A stretch of DNA of 34,234 nt from Granulosicoccus sp. (GCA_023300375.1 JALZWO010000180.1:1-34234), one strand, 5' to 3'. Numbered from the stretch's first letter, positions 1 through 9,738 are shown. The notes: a model not told the origin generated them from the sequence alone. Numbers and translations: made by a program.

Positions 1-2
1 AA

Positions 3-78
3 TGGTGGCCAGGGACAGAATCGAACTGCCGACACGGGGATTTTCAGTCCCCTGCTCTACCGACTGAGCTACCTGGCC
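3..78 (-). tRNA. tRNA-Phe (anticodon GAA), CCA encoded
   Basis: Read on the minus strand this folds as a complete 76-nt tRNA. The acceptor stem GGCCAGG (78-72) pairs with CCTGGCC, followed by discriminator A and an encoded CCA (5-3). The D arm has the usual AGCTCAGTCGGTAGAGC form, the anticodon stem is GGGGA/TCCCC, the loop reads CTGAAAA (anticodon GAA), and the T arm carries GTTCGATTC. No neighbouring tRNA is visible inside the window; it is transcribed leftward, off the window edge. Confidence 0.96.
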
Positions 79-326
79 ACAGGTGCTTATTAGCAGCTCG
101 CTATTAGACCCAATACGCAGCTTGCCGTCAAGCATATCCGGCGCTTTTTATTGCCAAAATCGCCTCCCTCACAAAAATAGCTGTAGTTGCCCACAATATT
201 CAGCCGTAGGCGCCTGCAATAACAACTCAACAACCACCAAAAAGCCCCCAACCCACCAACTAAATTGTCCTCACACAAGCCAGCGTGATACCTTTTCAAC
301 ACAAAATTCAGCCCAAGTAACACCCC
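79..326. other. Intergenic region between tRNA-Phe and the M50 protease
   Basis: About 250 bases between the 5' end of the leftward tRNA gene and the rightward protease gene. Open frames here (for example one from 83 on the plus strand) have low-complexity Pro/Thr/Asn/Ser composition and run into the protease gene in another frame, so I treat them as chance. The region must hold the divergent tRNA and protease promoters, but I cannot pick out a convincing -35/-10 pair. No strong hairpin was seen. Confidence 0.4.
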
Positions 327-968
327 ATGCTGCTCCTACTACAACAAGGCCAATATCAGACATTCGCGCTGCTAGTGGTCACTATCGTCATGTCGCTGTC
401 GTTCCACGAATTTGCTCATGCAGCCTCAGCCAAGCATTTTGGCGACCGCACCGCTGAACAACAAGGGCGCTTAACGCTCAGCCCCTTGTCGCACATCGAC
501 CCCATGGGCATGCTCATGATTATCATGATTGGCTTTGGCTGGGCCAAGCCTGTGCCCACCAACCCTCGCAATTTCAACTCTAAATGGGCCACACCGCTTA
601 TTGCCGCCGCAGGGCCTGCCTCAAACTTACTATTGGCGTTTGTAGCTATCAACCTTCACGGCCTGTTTGTAAACATGGGGCTAGATTTTGCCACCAGCAC
701 AACGGCGCTGGAATTTATTCGCCTGTTTGTGCTGATCAACATCGCGCTCATGCTGTTCAATCTCATACCCCTAGGCCCGCTAGACGGGCACTACATTTTC
801 CCCTACCTGCTCTCACGACAGTACGGAGAAATTTACACACGGCTCAACGCACAGTACGGCACCATGGCATTTCTAGGGCTCATCGTGCTCAGCTTTGCAG
901 GACTCTCCATCTTCACTCCCATGTGGCGCGCTGCCCGTTGGATTGTTAGTCATCTACAAATCATCTAA
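327..968 (+). CDS. Site-2-protease-like (M50) membrane zinc metalloprotease
   Basis: A 213-aa polytopic membrane protein of the compact M50 / site-2 protease family, which cleaves peptide bonds within or near the membrane using zinc. The HExxH motif is HEFAH (His27, Glu28, His31) inside the first hydrophobic segment. The third zinc-ligand motif is NLIPLGPLDG near residues 145-154, with Asp153 the expected ligand. Several hydrophobic stretches fit four to six membrane segments, and there is no PDZ domain, so it is not RseP. Length is typical of the small YwhC-like branch. The start at 327 has only a weak ribosome site (AAG a few bases upstream). Its TAA stop shares a base with the ATG of the next gene (TAATG), implying translational coupling to the SNF2 ATPase. 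The substrate cannot be told from sequence. Confidence 0.88.
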   Translation: MLLLLQQGQYQTFALLVVTIVMSLSFHEFAHAASAKHFGDRTAEQQGRLTLSPLSHIDPMGMLMIIMIGFGWAKPVPTNPRNFNSKWATPLIAAAGPASNLLLAFVAINLHGLFVNMGLDFATSTTALEFIRLFVLINIALMLFNLIPLGPLDGHYIFPYLLSRQYGEIYTRLNAQYGTMAFLGLIVLSFAGLSIFTPMWRAARWIVSHLQII

Positions 969-3900
969 TGGCATCTTCAACAAGCTTATCCGTCTCCGCC
1001 TATGCACATCTTGTGGCCGAAACCTATGCGGTAATATCGCCTGCGAGTGTCTCCAGCACTAAAGTTTTTCAATGGTTGAACAAGGCTCACCGGCAAACCT
1101 CAGGTGAACGGGGCTTGCGACAAGCCGAATTCAAGGAGGCGGTTCAGGAGCTGGTAGCGGCTAACGTTTTAGAGCCCTCAGTAGATGGCACAACAGGCGA
1201 ACCGGCCCGTGGCCCCAGAATTCGTTTTGGCCACGTCACACAATTTTGCGAATCAGCTCTTAAGCGTGGCACGTACACTCTCATTCTGGATGAGCTCAAC
1301 GACACCATCTATCAGCCCTTCTATTATCAACGTATACAGTCTGTACCTGAACAACTTCTGGAACAGTACGCTCGGCTTGCCCTGCTAAGCAACAACTTTG
1401 AAAAACTAGACGGCGAATACATTCCATCCTCTGCCTGGTTATGGCTCACAGAGCCCAAAGCAGCCGCACATCTGCGCCGCTTACATCAACCCTACTGTCA
1501 CCAGGCTTGCATTTATGGGCTGGCCTATCTCGCCCATTACCTACAACCTATCAAAGCGTTTGCAAAGCTGTGTCGCGATATTAATCCCGGCAACCAAGTA
1601 GAGGCATTGATTGCACGAAGTCTGGTTTTTCAAGGCGCGTTCAAAAAGGCCCGTACAGTGTTATCAGGTGTGGAAGCAGATCCGCTGTCCGATAAAATGG
1701 ATTTTATAGAGTGCTCAAGCTTGCGGGCACTAATGGCAAGCCTTGAAGGCGACGACGCAGCCGCCATGCAATTCATTGAAGCCACCATAACCATCGAGCG
1801 CGGCGATTCCCGAAAGCGTGTGTTGTACCCCGATACTTTCAGCTTCGGTTGCGCTCTTTTTAGCCTTCTACGCTTGGCAACCCCTGAATCTCGCGCTCTG
1901 TTCAATAGCTTAATGGAGGCGCGCGACAAGCTGCATATAGAATCAGACCTTGAATGGCCACTCATTGCAGCGGCCAGCGCTGATAAACCGCGCACCTCCT
2001 ATCAAGATCAAGTATTCGACGGGCCAGCATGCATCATCACTGTGCTGTATGCCATTGCCTCACGCTGGCATAAGGACTACCACTACCCAGACAATCACCC
2101 CTCCGTTGTAGCCATGCTCAACACCATAGGGCAAGTGGCACAAGCCGGTGAATATCATTGGGTAGCCGCTGAAATCCACACCGTTATAGAAGCAAATTTA
2201 ACCGACGATAAAACCGGTAAAGCACTCATGCCTGCAAGCTGGCAAGACACCACCGCAGCTGAGCGTCATAAAAAACTCGGCACCAGCACCTTGACAAAAC
2301 TGGTTGCCACTATGGAGCCGTGGGAGTTGTCACTTCGTGAGTTGGAGCAATTAGCGTTAAAGACCAAACCGAGTAAAGCTAAAAGTAATGCAGCCAATAC
2401 CGGCAAGTCCAAACGACTCATCTGGAAGTTCATAGAGATCTATGACAACGAAGTAGAAATCAATCCACTAGAGCAGTCGCAAGCTAAGAACGGACAATGG
2501 ACCGGTGGGCGACGTGTTGCCTTAAAGCGTTTAAAAGAACAAGCCGCTAGCATGACGCATTTGAGCGCACAGGATGTTAAAGCCGGTGCGGCCATTCAAA
2601 AAGTTACCGGAGGTTGGAACACATCGGTGGGTTACGAGACTGATCAACGTACCGTGTTCGCTCTTATCGGCCACCCCTATATTTACGATGAAGATGAGGA
2701 ACGCTATGACATTGTCGAGCAACCGCCGTTACTCACCATATCAGAGGTTAACGAGTCGTTAAAACTCAGCATTACCCCTGAATACAATGGCGCGCACTAC
2801 CGCACGCAACTCGACACAGCCAATCGGCGCATCACCGCAACGCATTTTACCGCCGCTCACAGGCGTATTGCAGAGGCAGTACCCGTTAAGGGTTTGGTGG
2901 TACCTAGCGGCGCCAAAGATCGTCTACAAGCTATGTTAGACACCCTGGCTACCGATATCTCTGTACAAGGTAACAATGATGCCAGTCAAGGAAAAACAAT
3001 AGCAGGCTCACCCGAGCCCCTACTCTCTATGGAGCCCTTCGGCGATTCATTGCGCGTACGCATTCGTGTTGAACCCTTAGCCAGTTCGGGGAGCTATTTT
3101 GATGCAGGCGCAGGGGGTGCAGTGGTCTATGTGCAAAGCGATAAGGGCTCAGTAGCGGTGCAAAGAGATTTAGCCGAAGAGAGAACACGCGTAGAAGCTA
3201 TGGTGCTAAACAGCGACGTATTGGCACAGCACTATGATGGCCGATCATTTTTTATCATTGACGACACAGTAGACGCACTGGAGCTACTCGAGGATGTCAG
3301 CCAAGCCGGTGTGCGCTGCATCTGGCCAAGCGATATCCCCTTTCGTATTAAGGCAAAAGCCGATGTAGCTCAGGTGAGCCTTAACATCAAGAGTGCAAAA
3401 GACTGGTTCAGTGCCAAGGGCACCGTTGATATAGATGATCAAACCACCGACCCTCTCACCTTGGCCCATCTATTGAAGCTGATGCAAGCTCAACCCGACT
3501 CGCGATTCATCGAGCTCAGTAAAGGCGATTTTTTAAGCTTGTCTACAACGCTTAAACAGCAACTTGATACGCTGGCAGCTTTCAGCAAAGTAGATACTAA
3601 AGCCACCGAAAGCCATAACATCCACCCACTGGCCCTGCTCTCTCTTGAGCCCTTGCTAAACAACGCCACAGTCCAGGCAGACAAGTCATTAAAGGCACGG
3701 CGCAAGCAAATCAACTTAGCTCTGCAAACCGATGCACCAGTGCCCAGCAGCCTACAAGCAGAACTGCGCACCTATCAACACGAAGGCTTTGTCTGGCTGG
3801 AAAGGCTGGGCCGACTCGGCGCCGGTGCCTGCCTGGCTGACGACATGGGTTTGGGTAAAACGGTCCAAACTCTGGCCTTGTTTTTATCACGTGCCGAACA

Positions 3901-5161
3901 AGGACCAGCCTTAGTGGTGGCACCCACATCGGTGGTGGGCAACTGGATGCAAGAGGCACAACGTTTTGCACCGTCACTGAACGTTATCTCTTATGGCGAT
4001 ACTCAGAGCAACCGTCAAGACGCACTGGCAAACCTCGGCCCTTTTGACTTGTTGTTAGTCAGCTATGGGCTTATGGCCAGGAACATTGAACCGTTACAAA
4101 GCGTGCATTGGAATACCGTGGTGCTCGATGAGGCACAGGCCATCAAGAACACGAACACGCAGCGCGCAAAAGCTGCACGCCAACTCTCCGCTAGCTTTCG
4201 TGTGGTGCTCACAGGCACACCTGTGCAAAACAACCTGATGGATCTTCATTCTCTGTATAGCTTTATCAACCCGCAGCTTGTGGGCAGTGAGGCGCAATTT
4301 CGTAAACGGTTTGCCGTGCCTATCTCGCGTGACAATGACGAACAAGCCAGAGCGCAATTACAACAATTGATCTCGCCGTTTTTATTGCGTCGCCACAAGC
4401 GCGATGTATTGAAGGAGCTACCAGCGCGCACCGAACTCACCTTGAACGTCAAGCTCTCGAAAGAAGAGTTCGCGCTGTATGATTTGATTCGTCAAGAGGC
4501 TCTGGATTCAATCACCAGTAAGAGTGATACCAAACAAACAGAAAATCTCGGCCAACAAAAGATCATCATTCTGTCGTACCTGACTAAACTGCGGCGCCTG
4601 TGCTGTAACCCGTCATTGATATCCCCCGATTGGAATGGGCCGATGTCTAAGTTAGACGTTTTCTCTGACACCTTAAGCGAGCTCATAGAAAGTGGCCACA
4701 AGGCACTGGTGTTTTCACAGTTTGTCGATCACTTGAAAATCATTGAAGCGCATCTGCAAGACAAGGGCATAAGCTATCAATACCTCGATGGCAGCACCAG
4801 CGCAAAGCAGCGCACCGAACGCGTAGCCAAGTTCCAAGGTGGTGAAGGCAATGTGTTTCTGATCTCGCTAACCGCAGGCGGCGTGGGGCTGAATTTAACT
4901 GCGGCCGATTACGTTATCCATCTCGACCCTTGGTGGAATCCGGCGGTTGAGGATCAAGCTTCTGATCGTGCGCACCGGATGGGCCAACAGCGCCCGGTCA
5001 CTATCGTTCGTATGGTGACGTCCAATACGATAGAAGAGCAGATTCAGGAGTTGCACAGCAACAAACGGGAGCTGGCCGATTCGGTGCTCAGTGGCGCTGA
5101 CGCGCCTAAGTTGGACATCGACACCATGGTGCGTCTACTGCGCGCAACAAGCAACTCGTAG
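968..5161 (+). CDS. SNF2-family DNA-dependent ATPase/helicase-like protein
   Basis: A 1397-aa protein with a C-terminal SNF2 motor of about 470 residues. Motif I is DDMGLGKT (near residue 960), motif II is DEAQ (near 1055), motif III is LTGTPVQNN, and the second RecA lobe carries ALVFSQF, LISLTAGGVGLNLT and the arginine-finger motif DRAHRMGQ. All are intact, so ATP-driven translocation on duplex DNA is expected. The first ~900 residues show no domain I recognise: the early part looks helical and repeat-like, with a more beta-rich region ahead of the motor, as in other large bacterial HepA/SNF2 proteins. It lacks the C-terminal features of RapA and is longer. The start overlaps the previous stop by one base. 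Role (transcription recycling, repair or another DNA transaction) is unknown. It ends 164 bases before the convergent yggX. Confidence 0.9.
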   Translation: MASSTSLSVSAYAHLVAETYAVISPASVSSTKVFQWLNKAHRQTSGERGLRQAEFKEAVQELVAANVLEPSVDGTTGEPARGPRIRFGHVTQFCESALKRGTYTLILDELNDTIYQPFYYQRIQSVPEQLLEQYARLALLSNNFEKLDGEYIPSSAWLWLTEPKAAAHLRRLHQPYCHQACIYGLAYLAHYLQPIKAFAKLCRDINPGNQVEALIARSLVFQGAFKKARTVLSGVEADPLSDKMDFIECSSLRALMASLEGDDAAAMQFIEATITIERGDSRKRVLYPDTFSFGCALFSLLRLATPESRALFNSLMEARDKLHIESDLEWPLIAAASADKPRTSYQDQVFDGPACIITVLYAIASRWHKDYHYPDNHPSVVAMLNTIGQVAQAGEYHWVAAEIHTVIEANLTDDKTGKALMPASWQDTTAAERHKKLGTSTLTKLVATMEPWELSLRELEQLALKTKPSKAKSNAANTGKSKRLIWKFIEIYDNEVEINPLEQSQAKNGQWTGGRRVALKRLKEQAASMTHLSAQDVKAGAAIQKVTGGWNTSVGYETDQRTVFALIGHPYIYDEDEERYDIVEQPPLLTISEVNESLKLSITPEYNGAHYRTQLDTANRRITATHFTAAHRRIAEAVPVKGLVVPSGAKDRLQAMLDTLATDISVQGNNDASQGKTIAGSPEPLLSMEPFGDSLRVRIRVEPLASSGSYFDAGAGGAVVYVQSDKGSVAVQRDLAEERTRVEAMVLNSDVLAQHYDGRSFFIIDDTVDALELLEDVSQAGVRCIWPSDIPFRIKAKADVAQVSLNIKSAKDWFSAKGTVDIDDQTTDPLTLAHLLKLMQAQPDSRFIELSKGDFLSLSTTLKQQLDTLAAFSKVDTKATESHNIHPLALLSLEPLLNNATVQADKSLKARRKQINLALQTDAPVPSSLQAELRTYQHEGFVWLERLGRLGAGACLADDMGLGKTVQTLALFLSRAEQGPALVVAPTSVVGNWMQEAQRFAPSLNVISYGDTQSNRQDALANLGPFDLLLVSYGLMARNIEPLQSVHWNTVVLDEAQAIKNTNTQRAKAARQLSASFRVVLTGTPVQNNLMDLHSLYSFINPQLVGSEAQFRKRFAVPISRDNDEQARAQLQQLISPFLLRRHKRDVLKELPARTELTLNVKLSKEEFALYDLIRQEALDSITSKSDTKQTENLGQQKIIILSYLTKLRRLCCNPSLISPDWNGPMSKLDVFSDTLSELIESGHKALVFSQFVDHLKIIEAHLQDKGISYQYLDGSTSAKQRTERVAKFQGGEGNVFLISLTAGGVGLNLTAADYVIHLDPWWNPAVEDQASDRAHRMGQQRPVTIVRMVTSNTIEEQIQELHSNKRELADSVLSGADAPKLDIDTMVRLLRATSNS

Positions 5162-5278
5162 AACCGTAAGCCTTGGGCGCTCACCACTGGCCAGATGCCT
5201 CTTAGGCTGCGTGGTGTATCACTTGACGTGCACTGCCCAGTTAAGACGATCGTGTGGTGTATCGCATCACAGGGCCTA

Positions 5279-5314
5279 CACCACTGGCAGGGCAGTGGTG
5301 CAAACTGCACCACT
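5279..5314. terminator. Overlapping hairpins between convergent genes
   Basis: Two mutually exclusive perfect stems share bases. CACCACTG (5279-5286) pairs with CAGTGGTG (5293-5300) around a 6-nt loop, and AGTGGTGCA (5294-5302) pairs with TGCACCACT (5306-5314) around a 3-nt loop. They lie between the ends of the SNF2 gene and yggX, so a bidirectional terminator is the simplest reading. There is no clear T tract, so the efficiency of intrinsic termination is uncertain. Confidence 0.5.
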
Positions 5315-5325
5315 TAACCCACGCA

Positions 5326-5601
5326 CTACTCGCTAGGAGGTACGTACCCTTCAATCTTTGTGAAGTCGTCAGTAAACAAAAACTTCTCCATTTCTTCTTC
5401 AAGAAATTTGCGAGCCTTTGGGTCTACCGGTGTCAGACGGTACTCATTGAGCAGCATGGTCTGATGCGACACCCAGCTCTTCCACGCCTCTTCGCTAATG
5501 TTGAGATAAATACGTTTCCCAAGGTCACCCGGGTAGGTGGGTCTGGGCAAACCCGGCGCCTCTTTACCCAGCTTTAGGCATTGCACCATGCGAGTTGTCA
5601 C
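5326..5601 (-). CDS. yggX: Probable Fe(2+)-trafficking protein YggX
   Basis: A small cytosolic protein of 91 aa, the usual family length. Family landmarks are [13 protein letters not shown] near the N terminus (with the conserved Cys), [27 protein letters not shown] and the C-terminal IEGYVPP. YggX proteins protect Fe-S clusters and limit oxidative damage. It is the second gene of a mutY-yggX pair, the arrangement also seen in Escherichia coli, where yggX follows the Fe-S enzyme MutY. The chosen GTG start at 5601 overlaps the mutY TGA (GTGA) and has AGGAG seven bases upstream. An internal ATG at 5589 would give 87 aa and is less well placed. Confidence 0.95.
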   Translation of the reverse strand: MTTRMVQCLKLGKEAPGLPRPTYPGDLGKRIYLNISEEAWKSWVSHQTMLLNEYRLTPVDPKARKFLEEEMEKFLFTDDFTKIEGYVPPSE

Positions 5602-6656
5602 AGTAAATCTCCTACTAGTTTATTAAGTATGTTCGATACCGGCGCAGCAACACCGCCCGGAAACTGTTCACCGTTATACCAGAGCTGCGCCTTGCGCTCC
5701 ATAGATACCGTGCCAGCCACGCTAACTTTGAGCGCCTGCACATCAATATCCAGATGAAAATGGCTAAACGTGTGGCGCAGCCGCATGACGCTGTGCGCCG
5801 CCTCCACACCCACCAGCCCTTCGGCGGCTAGCCACTCACCAATAGCCTCAACGTCACTCACCTCAGGCAAGCTCCATAGCCCACCCCAGATACCCGTGGG
5901 TGGCCGTTTTTGCAGCAAAATATGGCCGTCACTATTGCGCAACATCAGCATGACAGTCGATCTCACCGGTGTCTCTTTTTTGGGTTTCTTGCCGGGGTAG
6001 TTAGCGATAGTGTCGTTGGCAAATGCCGCACAGCTGCTCATCACAGGGCAACGCTCACACGCCGGACGACTGCGCGTACACAGCGTTGCGCCAAGATCCA
6101 TCATCGCCTGGTTAAAGTCGGCAGTACGTTTTGCCGGTGTGAGCTGCCGGGATACTGCCCACAAGTTAGTGAGTACCGCCGTGCGGCCCGGCCACCCCTC
6201 AACCGCATTGTGTCTTGCCAGCACACGCTTAACGTTGCCATCAAGAATGGCGTGATTTTGACCCAACGCCAAACTTAAAATCGCCCCAGCGGTTGACTGC
6301 CCTATACCGGGCAATTGAATCAGTTGGTCTATATCGCTGGGTAGCTCTCCAGCATAATCGCTCACTGCAAGCTTGGCACTGCGGTGCAAGTTACGTGCGC
6401 GTGCGTAGTAGCCCAGCCCTGACCAATGCGCTAGCACATCGTCCTCTGGCGCTTCAGCTAAGGATGCAAGATCTGGAAACCGTTGCATAAACGCATGAAA
6501 GTAAGGGATGACCGTTGCAACTTGCGTTTGTTGCAACATGATTTCTGACACCCACACTTTGTATGGCGTTTTATGCTGTTGCCACGGCAGGTGCTTGCGC
6601 CCGTGTTCATCAAACCACTCGAGCACGGCATCAGAGAAGCTGACTGGGGTACTCAC
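5598..6656 (-). CDS. mutY: A/G-specific adenine DNA glycosylase MutY
   Basis: A 352-aa base-excision repair enzyme removing adenine mispaired with 8-oxoguanine. It has the HhH-GPD fold with [10 protein letters not shown] (catalytic Glu38), the helix-hairpin-helix [13 protein letters not shown] and the catalytic Asp139 in ILDGNV. The [4Fe-4S] ligands are Cys193, Cys200, Cys203 and Cys209 in the standard C-X6-C-X2-C-X5-C spacing. Residues from about 229 form the MutT-like C-terminal domain that recognises 8-oxoG ([17 protein letters not shown]). The start is GTG at 6656, chosen because [20 protein letters not shown] aligns with MutY N termini; no strong Shine-Dalgarno is visible. It overlaps yggX by four bases, and its upstream spacer is largely a 15-bp tandem repeat. 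Confidence 0.96.
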   Translation of the reverse strand: MSTPVSFSDAVLEWFDEHGRKHLPWQQHKTPYKVWVSEIMLQQTQVATVIPYFHAFMQRFPDLASLAEAPEDDVLAHWSGLGYYARARNLHRSAKLAVSDYAGELPSDIDQLIQLPGIGQSTAGAILSLALGQNHAILDGNVKRVLARHNAVEGWPGRTAVLTNLWAVSRQLTPAKRTADFNQAMMDLGATLCTRSRPACERCPVMSSCAAFANDTIANYPGKKPKKETPVRSTVMLMLRNSDGHILLQKRPPTGIWGGLWSLPEVSDVEAIGEWLAAEGLVGVEAAHSVMRLRHTFSHFHLDIDVQALKVSVAGTVSMERKAQLWYNGEQFPGGVAAPVSNILNKLVGDLL

Positions 6657-6676
6657 AGTCAGCCGAAGATCTTACT

Positions 6677-6751
6677 AATAGTTTTCACGTGAATAGTTTT
6701 CAGGTGAACAGTTTTCACGTGAATAGTTGTCGCGTGCATAGTGCTCACGTG
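6677..6751. repeat. Five tandem copies of a 15-bp unit (AATAGTTTTCACGTG)
   Basis: Five head-to-tail 15-bp units begin at 6677, 6692, 6707, 6722 and 6737. The first three differ by one base from each other or the consensus (AATAGTTTTCACGTG, AATAGTTTTCAGGTG, AACAGTTTTCACGTG). The last two have diverged further (AATAGTTGTCGCGTG, CATAGTGCTCACGTG). Three units contain the palindrome CACGTG. The array fills most of the 109-base gap between the AsmA-like gene and mutY. Whether it is a regulatory array, a spacer or a variable-number repeat cannot be told here. Confidence 0.9.
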
Positions 6752-6765
6752 AGCAGAAACAACCG

Positions 6766-9009
6766 CTATTTAAACAATCCTTTCAGCGCATCTTTAGCTT
6801 TGTCTTCAAGCTCACTACCTTTCTCCTCTAGCTTGGCTTTTAGCTCATCTTCTTTTTCTTTCAACTGAGCTTCAGCTTTCGCTTTGGCCGCATCAGCTTT
6901 TTCTTTGGCTTCAGCTTTAAGTGCATCGGCCTTGCCATCAGCCAGAGCTTTGAGATTGCCGGTGATGTTGTCTTTCATACCTTGCAAAATAACACCTGCA
7001 AAATTTTCAGACAGCTCATCGAACGTGCCACGAATAGGTACATCAAGACTGACACCTTTCAGTGATTCCAGATCAGCTCCACCTTGCCCTTGCGCAGAAC
7101 CCGTGATCAAGGTGGTTAAGGTGTAGTCCACAGCCTCACCCGGTAAATCAACACTACCTTTACCACCCAGACGTAGCAGCGGTGAACGCATATCCAGATC
7201 ATCCGATTGCATAACACCATTGGTAAAGGTACCGGTAACCGCTAATGATGAAAAATCAGTTTTCACGGCACCTTCTTCTTCAGGTAGCGATTGGCCAGTT
7301 AACGCAGCCTTTGCACGCCGGATTTGGTAACCGATGTTAATACCGTTGATAGAACCATCAGTAAATTGCGTGTTGAAACCACCATTCAAGGCAGCGGTAA
7401 TTTCGTTAACACTGTTACCACCGGTGGTGATGTTGGCACCCACCTCGCCTGCTCCACTGAGAAACGAATCACTCTGCAGTAAGTCGGTCAGTAGCGGAGA
7501 GGCTTGAATTCCAGCCAATGACATGTTCATACCATAAGCTGGCGTATTGCCTGTGACATCGATGCTAGCCGTGGCATCCAGCCCACCTTCGTACATTGCA
7601 GCTTTAATACTGTCTAGTGCGAGCTTGCCACCTTTAGCCTTCACAGGCACCACGATATTTCGAGTAATCAGGTTGCTTACTTTCACACTACCTACACTGA
7701 AGGTGCCGTCTATATCCAGTTGTCGCATCATATCTATTGGCAACTCGATGGGCTCATCACCCGTGGTTGCCACGGCGTCGGCATCATCAGCCGACTCATC
7801 ATCAGCATCAGTAACCGGGGGTAGATAGCGATCGATGTCGATGTCATCGACGTTGAAGTCAAAGCGTACTGGCGGTATTTCACCCTCTAGCGATGGGACA
7901 CTGGCAGAGCCTGAAAACGTTGTGTCGTCGAGTGTGATGGTCAAGTTATTAAGCGTGGCGCTGGCAGGCGTGGCCGCCAGAGACATTGACATATTTGCCT
8001 TTTTCAACACATTTTCATCAGCGGTGACCGGCACTTCTATTCCTAATTTTTCGAACATTTCACGCACACTGAAATCGTTGCTTGAAAGCTCCCCAATAAC
8101 ATTTGGCTCGGCATTAAGATTGTCAACAGTGATGTTTCCGTTGAGCTCTACGCCAAGTGCTGCAAGGCTTAGTGATGACACGTCAACCCGTTGATCGGCT
8201 AACTCAGCCGTTACGCTAGCACCTAATTTGGCAACAAGCTGGCCATCTGGCAAGGCACCGCCTTTGGCGTCTGTGGTGAGCTGAAGGTTATTGATGCTGT
8301 ACACCTGCGCATTCAAATCAACCATAAGACTAGCGTTGCCCGTTACATCGGCTTGCAAATCCATGCTTTCACTGATGACAGAAAAATCAGTGTTTAAATC
8401 AAAGGCTTTTTCAAGCTCTATTGCACCGGTTTGCAGGTTGAACGATGACAACTTGGCATCAGTGCCGGTGGTGGCGTCAGTCCAGCTCACGTTAGCATCG
8501 CTAACTACAATACCGCCAACCGCTAAAGCTGCGATGGTAGCACTGTTGCTTTCTACTTCGGTGGTGACTTCTTCGTCATTACTGACTTCTTCAACCGTTG
8601 TTGTAGTGCTTTGAACCAGATCGTCCCAGTTAGTGGAACCATCAGCGGCAACCTGCAAGTCAAGATTTAGACCGATGAGTTCAACGGTACGAACGTTAAT
8701 CTCACGCTTGATCAGTGGTAGCAGCTTAACTTTGACATCGGCGCCTTTAATGCTGGCAAAAGGTTGATCACCAAAGCCCTCAGCGTTAGCCAGGCTGATC
8801 TCACCAATTTCAATACCTGCCCATGGGAAGACCGACGGGCTCAGATCGCCTGCGATCGTTAAATCGCGGCCGGTCTGCTGTTTAACCTGATTTTTAATGG
8901 TGTCTTTGAAATCGTTCCAATCCACCAGATAAACCAACGCAACAACACCCACACCTATCACCAACGCCAACACCACTACAGTGCCTAACAACCACTTAAC
9001 CAACTTCAT
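6766..9009 (-). CDS. AsmA-family protein
   Basis: A 747-aa AsmA-type protein. AsmA-like proteins are anchored in the inner membrane, project beta-rich repeats into the periplasm, and are implicated in outer-membrane lipid homeostasis. A single N-terminal membrane segment follows MKLVKWLLGT (about residues 4-26). Then comes the AsmA signature region: DWNDFKDTIKNQVKQQTGRDLTI, PSVFPWAGIEIGEISLAN and VKLLPLIKREINVRTVELIGL. A C-terminal AsmA module includes NGGFNTQFTDGSINGINIGY. The last ~60 residues are an Ala/Lys/Glu-rich predicted coiled coil ending in GLFK. I start at the ATG at 9009 because AGAGG lies about eight bases upstream and the membrane anchor follows directly. A longer frame from 9114 would add a 35-aa extension that looks non-coding. 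It reads toward mutY across the 15-bp array. Confidence 0.9.
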   Translation of the reverse strand: MKLVKWLLGTVVVLALVIGVGVVALVYLVDWNDFKDTIKNQVKQQTGRDLTIAGDLSPSVFPWAGIEIGEISLANAEGFGDQPFASIKGADVKVKLLPLIKREINVRTVELIGLNLDLQVAADGSTNWDDLVQSTTTTVEEVSNDEEVTTEVESNSATIAALAVGGIVVSDANVSWTDATTGTDAKLSSFNLQTGAIELEKAFDLNTDFSVISESMDLQADVTGNASLMVDLNAQVYSINNLQLTTDAKGGALPDGQLVAKLGASVTAELADQRVDVSSLSLAALGVELNGNITVDNLNAEPNVIGELSSNDFSVREMFEKLGIEVPVTADENVLKKANMSMSLAATPASATLNNLTITLDDTTFSGSASVPSLEGEIPPVRFDFNVDDIDIDRYLPPVTDADDESADDADAVATTGDEPIELPIDMMRQLDIDGTFSVGSVKVSNLITRNIVVPVKAKGGKLALDSIKAAMYEGGLDATASIDVTGNTPAYGMNMSLAGIQASPLLTDLLQSDSFLSGAGEVGANITTGGNSVNEITAALNGGFNTQFTDGSINGINIGYQIRRAKAALTGQSLPEEEGAVKTDFSSLAVTGTFTNGVMQSDDLDMRSPLLRLGGKGSVDLPGEAVDYTLTTLITGSAQGQGGADLESLKGVSLDVPIRGTFDELSENFAGVILQGMKDNITGNLKALADGKADALKAEAKEKADAAKAKAEAQLKEKEDELKAKLEEKGSELEDKAKDALKGLFK

Positions 9010-9249
9010 CCCTAACAACCTCTTTAAATACTTATTTTTACAAACGATTTTACAACCGGATGGGGCCAACTGACTCGCCGTGATACCGCATAGCACACCA
9101 AAGCAATCCGCCATGATGACTTATTGTATCGCAGGCAGCACACCAATCTGTCGGCCATTGGCGGCGGTAACTTGACTCTACATTGCAATAACTAAACTGT
9201 TAAAGACCGATAAGCGCAAAAAAGTTCTGTACCTTTCTCTCAGTTCACG

Positions 9250-9738
9250 TTACTCAGCGACGAAATGTCCTGATTTACCGCCCTTTTTTTCCAGTAGCCT
9301 CACATCGCCTATGCACATGCCACGATCTACCGCCTTACACATGTCGTAAATTGTGGAAAGTGCGACCTGCAAGCCCATGAGTGCCTCCATTTCTACACCT
9401 GTTTGCGAGCGGGTTTCAGCTCGCACCTGGCACAACACTTTGTGTGTTTTTTCGTCCTTTGTGAAGTCGATCTGCACTTTTGTCAGCCCGATAGGGTGGC
9501 ATAAAGGGATGAGATCACTCGTCCGTTTTGAAGCCATTATTCCAGCGATTCTGGCAATGCCCAACACATCACCTTTTTTGTGTGTACCGGCACTCACCAT
9601 GGCAAACGTCTCGGGCAGCATCGAAATGCTACCTCCCGCCAGTGCTACTCTGTGTGTTACTTGCTTGTCACCCACATCGACCATGTGAGCTTCGCCGGCA
9701 TCATTAAAGTGTGTCAGGGAGTCAGAGCTGTTTGACAT
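9250..9738 (-). CDS. moaC: Cyclic pyranopterin monophosphate synthase MoaC
   Basis: A 162-aa enzyme that, with MoaA, converts GTP to cyclic pyranopterin monophosphate in the first stage of molybdenum cofactor synthesis. Family motifs are complete: [52 protein letters not shown] (His in the active site), [21 protein letters not shown] and CKAVDRGM with catalytic Lys and Asp. Length matches the family. The start at 9738 is an ATG with an AGAGAAA-type ribosome site. It faces away from moaDE across a 78-base spacer, so the three genes probably share a control region. moaA is not in the window. Confidence 0.97.
   Translation of the reverse strand: MSNSSDSLTHFNDAGEAHMVDVGDKQVTHRVALAGGSISMLPETFAMVSAGTHKKGDVLGIARIAGIMASKRTSDLIPLCHPIGLTKVQIDFTKDEKTHKVLCQVRAETRSQTGVEMEALMGLQVALSTIYDMCKAVDRGMCIGDVRLLEKKGGKSGHFVAE

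Noticed and set aside
83-457. A 124-codon plus-strand frame between the tRNA and the M50 protease gene
   Set aside because: Low-complexity composition, no ribosome site, and overlap with the start of the well-supported protease gene in another frame.
6677-6751. Possible CRISPR array
   Set aside because: Units are contiguous 15-mers with no spacers and no cas genes; it is a simple tandem repeat.
9010-9114. N-terminal extension of the AsmA-like protein
   Set aside because: Cys-rich, not AsmA-like, and a good ribosome site lies directly before the internal ATG at 9009.
9010-9249. Search for a gene between the AsmA-like gene and moaC
   Set aside because: No frame with a ribosome site and protein-like composition; probably promoter of the AsmA-like gene and the tail region of moaC.
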